DNA from: Aricia agestis
Lineage: Eukaryota > Arthropoda > Insecta > Lepidoptera > Lycaenidae
Direction: 5' to 3'
Length of the DNA stretch: 64,000 nucleotides
Assembly: GCF_905147365.1 (NCBI RefSeq)
Contig: NC_056417.1
Coordinates: 10,190,501 to 10,254,500, forward strand
In this document: in pieces, positions 61,754 to 64,000 of the stretch
How the letters are laid out: every line of letters starts with the position of its first letter
Numbering within the stretch: the stretch's first letter is position 1
The notes under the pieces: generated by a model
Database searches by the model: none
What the model saw: only the letters and a program-made list of their open reading frames with translations
What the model was told of the DNA's origin: nothing
Translations under genes and position numbers: made by a program

Positions 61754-62022
61754 GACGACCTCTGTGGCTCAGTGTTGAGCACGTTGGTAGCTCAAGCCGG
61801 GGTTCGAATCCCGCCGACGGAACAAAAAGTTTTCAATGTTCCCGGGTCTGGATGTGTATTAAATATGTGTATGATATAATAAAAATCTTAAATATATGTA
61901 TAGTATAAAAGTATTAAATATATTTCCGTTGTCTGGTACCTGTAACACAAGTTCTTTAGGTAATTAGCACGGGCCCAGACTGACGTGGTGTGAAGCGTCC
62001 ATAGATATTATTATTATTATTA
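61754..62022 (+). mobile_element. SINE T2
   Basis: GACGACCTCTGTGGCTCAG, B-box GGGTTCGAATCCCG, GGAACAAAAAGTTTTCAATG, CCGTTGTCTGGTACC and an (ATT)n tail. The A-box has a two-base deletion relative to the copy at 13984. Confidence 0.82.
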
Positions 62023-62472
62023 TAAAAAATGTTATTATTGTACTTCAATTCGAAAAAAAAGTTGTCAAGTCCTTATTAGAAAACCCCTTATGTGGCAAAA
62101 CAACAATTGCCGGACCAGTTAGTGTGAAAAAAGATACAGCAAATCTAGCTTTTAGTATCCTTACGAAAGTGTCCAGAAAAAACTTTTTCGTACGTAATAT
62201 GGAACACTACTGTGATCAAAATATATTATGCGCTATGAAAATCTCTCGGAAAATCCTCCGGACCCACGAGTCACGACAGACTTGTGGGCATAATATTCTA
62301 TATTAATATTCTCCTCGTGAAAAATAAATCTCCTACATTATTTCCATCTTTATACAGTTTGCCATCTTAGCTAGAATAATGCTACATAATAACTTGTTTT
62401 ACTGCTGTAGGCACTAAGTATTGAGTGCAATTCAAACTTAGATAATTATTTTTGTTCAGAAGATGTCATATT
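62023..62472. other. no exon; Helitron B end
   Basis: GTGGCAAAACAACAATTGCCGG at 62092 is a decayed family B 3' end (CCAGTTAGTG for CAGCTAGT). The rest is AT-rich. Confidence 0.4.
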
Positions 62473-62726
62473 CAGACATAGACGGACCGCATTTCAACTG
62501 CAATCCAACCACAAATTGCAGTTTGAATGCAGTTGACACGACTGCAATAGAACTGCAAACCAAACAGTTCACACGACTGCACGCCGACTGCAAGTGAACT
62601 GCAATCCGACTGCGCGTTTGGTTTGCAGTTCTATTGCAGTCGTATTGCAATCGTGTCAACTGCATTAAAACTGCACTTGAACTGCAATTTGCAGTTGGAT
62701 TGCAGTTGAAATGCGATCCGTCTGTG
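62473..62726. mobile_element. foldback MITE made of AACTGCAAT motifs
   Basis: Arms of about 110 bp. The left starts CAGACATAGACGGACCGCAT, the right ends ATGCGATCCGTCTGTG, pairing through AACTGCAATCCAAC and TGCAGTTGACACGA. The motif ACTGCA or its complement recurs more than ten times. The 69-codon minus frame is repeat sequence. Confidence 0.82.
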
Positions 62727-63301
62727 TAGACCCTTAGGTTACACTAATTGATAATAAAATCTATAATATTATTATAATGTTTTACTAGAAAAAGATTTTA
62801 ATATGAAGTAATAACTATTAGAGTGACACGAAGAATTCTCTACTTGATTCAATTACCATAACAAATTTCATAATTTATACAGTTTAGCGCGAAGTTAACT
62901 TACAAACAGAATATTCCCATATCAATATAGATTTCCGTTAAACATTTCAACCAATTACCTCAAGGCTTAGCTCTACGCATATTATTTCAATCGAACGTGA
63001 ATGAAAATGGCTATATTTTTTTAACCGAGCCAGCTCTGGAGCGTAGGGCGCAAAGGGCCCTTCAGTTATCTAAGTACCTACGCTCGCTCTCTTCTTTTCA
63101 GCATCAGATGCTTATCCGAAGATAATATTATGATACTAATTTAGTTGCTAATCGTATACTTTGGAGTGGTTAGGTATTTTGTTCACAAATTGAGAACTAA
63201 TCTTACCAATCTACATACAAAACATATTATACAATTTAACATGAAAAACCACAAAAAAGTGGATAAAATGAAAACTATAATTATTATAATAATGAACAAG
63301 A
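62727..63301. other. no recognised feature
   Basis: AT-rich with one GC-richer patch at 63028-63100 that has no splice or coding signature. Confidence 0.4.
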
Positions 63302-63498
63302 CGACGCCCGTAACGCCATTGCGCTAAAATTGGTTTATCTCAGGGGAACCGTACATTTTTCAGGGTAAATCATATCCTAAATCCATTCCCGCGATTCAAA
63401 GTATCTCTATATCTCAGCAAAATTGGTTCAGCGGTTAGGGTGGAAAGAGGTAATAGACAGACAGATAGACACACTTTCGCAACACAATTAGTATGGAT
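63302..63498 (-). mobile_element. Helitron-like family E, minus strand
   Basis: The complement of ATTGCGCTAAAATTGG, GGGAACCGTACATTTTTCAG and CAGCGGTTAGGGTGG; nearly full length without the CTAG end. Confidence 0.6.
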
Positions 63499-63860
63499 GC
63501 GGCTTCCTCACATCAGCCAATATTGGACCAATACAAGTGATGACGAACGATGATTGCCCATGATTAATCGATAGACAGCTTCCCAATCAAGGACTTTATA
63601 GGCAGACAATATTTGATGATGTTAGTGTGAAATCAAATAGCAATTTGTTATACAATATTGGTACGTCTAGGTCTTCTTAAGTAACCTAGAGGGCTAGACA
63701 AAATCAATGTTGCTAGGTAAGACTAGGCGTGTGTTCTGAAAAATAGTCCAGTATTCTGGCCAGTGCTCATGACGACTATAATCGACGCCATACTGTTGAT
63801 TCATTCATATATTCATAATATTATGTATATTATGTCACTACAGTGACCTATATTTTGATA
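63499..63860. other. no recognised feature
   Basis: AT-rich and unassigned. Confidence 0.4.
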
Positions 63861-64000
63861 CAAGATGTAGCAAAACTAAGTGATTATTTTTGATTATACT
63901 CTAGGGTATTTATGTCCCTTGTGTGGAGTTCACTGTGAAAGTAGCAGCTGAAAAAGCAAACATTTTTTATTGTGTTTTGTATGGGAAAAACGCGAGGGTG
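63861..64000. mobile_element. MITE A, cut by the window end
   Basis: TA, CAAGATGTAGCAAAACTAAG, then TTCACTGTGAAAGTAGCAG. Only the left arm and part of the centre are inside the window. Confidence 0.7.

Noticed and set aside
59582..64000. Search for the remaining transmembrane exons of the stargazin-like gene
   Set aside because: No stretch with splice sites and a hydrophobic helix following the expected phase was found; only repeats and AT-rich DNA were seen.

Overview
The window is eukaryotic, AT-rich, intron-rich and packed with repeats, and it looks like nuclear DNA of a lepidopteran insect (moth or butterfly). The basis is the repeat set: many copies of a poly(A)-tailed SINE starting CGTGGGAGAGCCATGC (Metulj-like, name from memory), two tRNA-headed SINEs, short Helitrons ending CTAG before T, a repeat bounded by GGCCAAGTGCGAGTCGG and GGTACGGAACCC, and dozens of small foldback DNA elements. 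I found no rRNA, no intact tRNA gene, no CRISPR array and no prokaryotic gene organisation.

Only one host gene can be supported. Three plus-strand exons (54970-55102, 55712-55950, 59489-59581) have matching splice phases and encode the first part of a claudin-fold protein of the CACNG/TARP (stargazin-like) family: a transmembrane helix, then an extracellular loop with W, GLW, C and C. The later transmembrane exons are not seen and probably lie past position 64000. The introns hold a hexamer microsatellite, MITEs, SINEs, a Penelope-like remnant with a hammerhead-like motif, a Helitron and a 32-bp perfect hairpin.

The other long coding region is a Ty3/gypsy retrotransposon on the minus strand (28244-32235): a 3' LTR, a polypurine tract and an uninterrupted pol with reverse transcriptase, RNase H and integrase. 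It has lost gag, the catalytic end of protease and the 5' LTR where it runs into MITE fragments. Weaker coding remnants are an R1-like LINE piece (10087-10314), a LINE carboxy-terminal piece (13530-13910) and a broken mariner-type transposase (61365-61720).

Layout: 1-7362 is Helitrons, MITEs and two SINEs in AT-rich DNA. 7363-10582 is bounded by matching inverted termini and contains Helitrons (one with four 174-bp tandem units) and a LINE piece. 10.6-23 kb is MITE and SINE rich. 23.1-23.7 kb is a Penelope-like inverted-repeat unit with a second hammerhead-like core. 24-28 kb holds SINEs and a 541-bp foldback. 28.2-32.4 kb is the gypsy element. 32.5-54 kb is dense nested repeats with several datable insertions. 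54.9-59.6 kb is the stargazin-like gene, and the rest is its probable downstream intron. Family names are from memory; motifs and boundaries were read from the sequence by eye.
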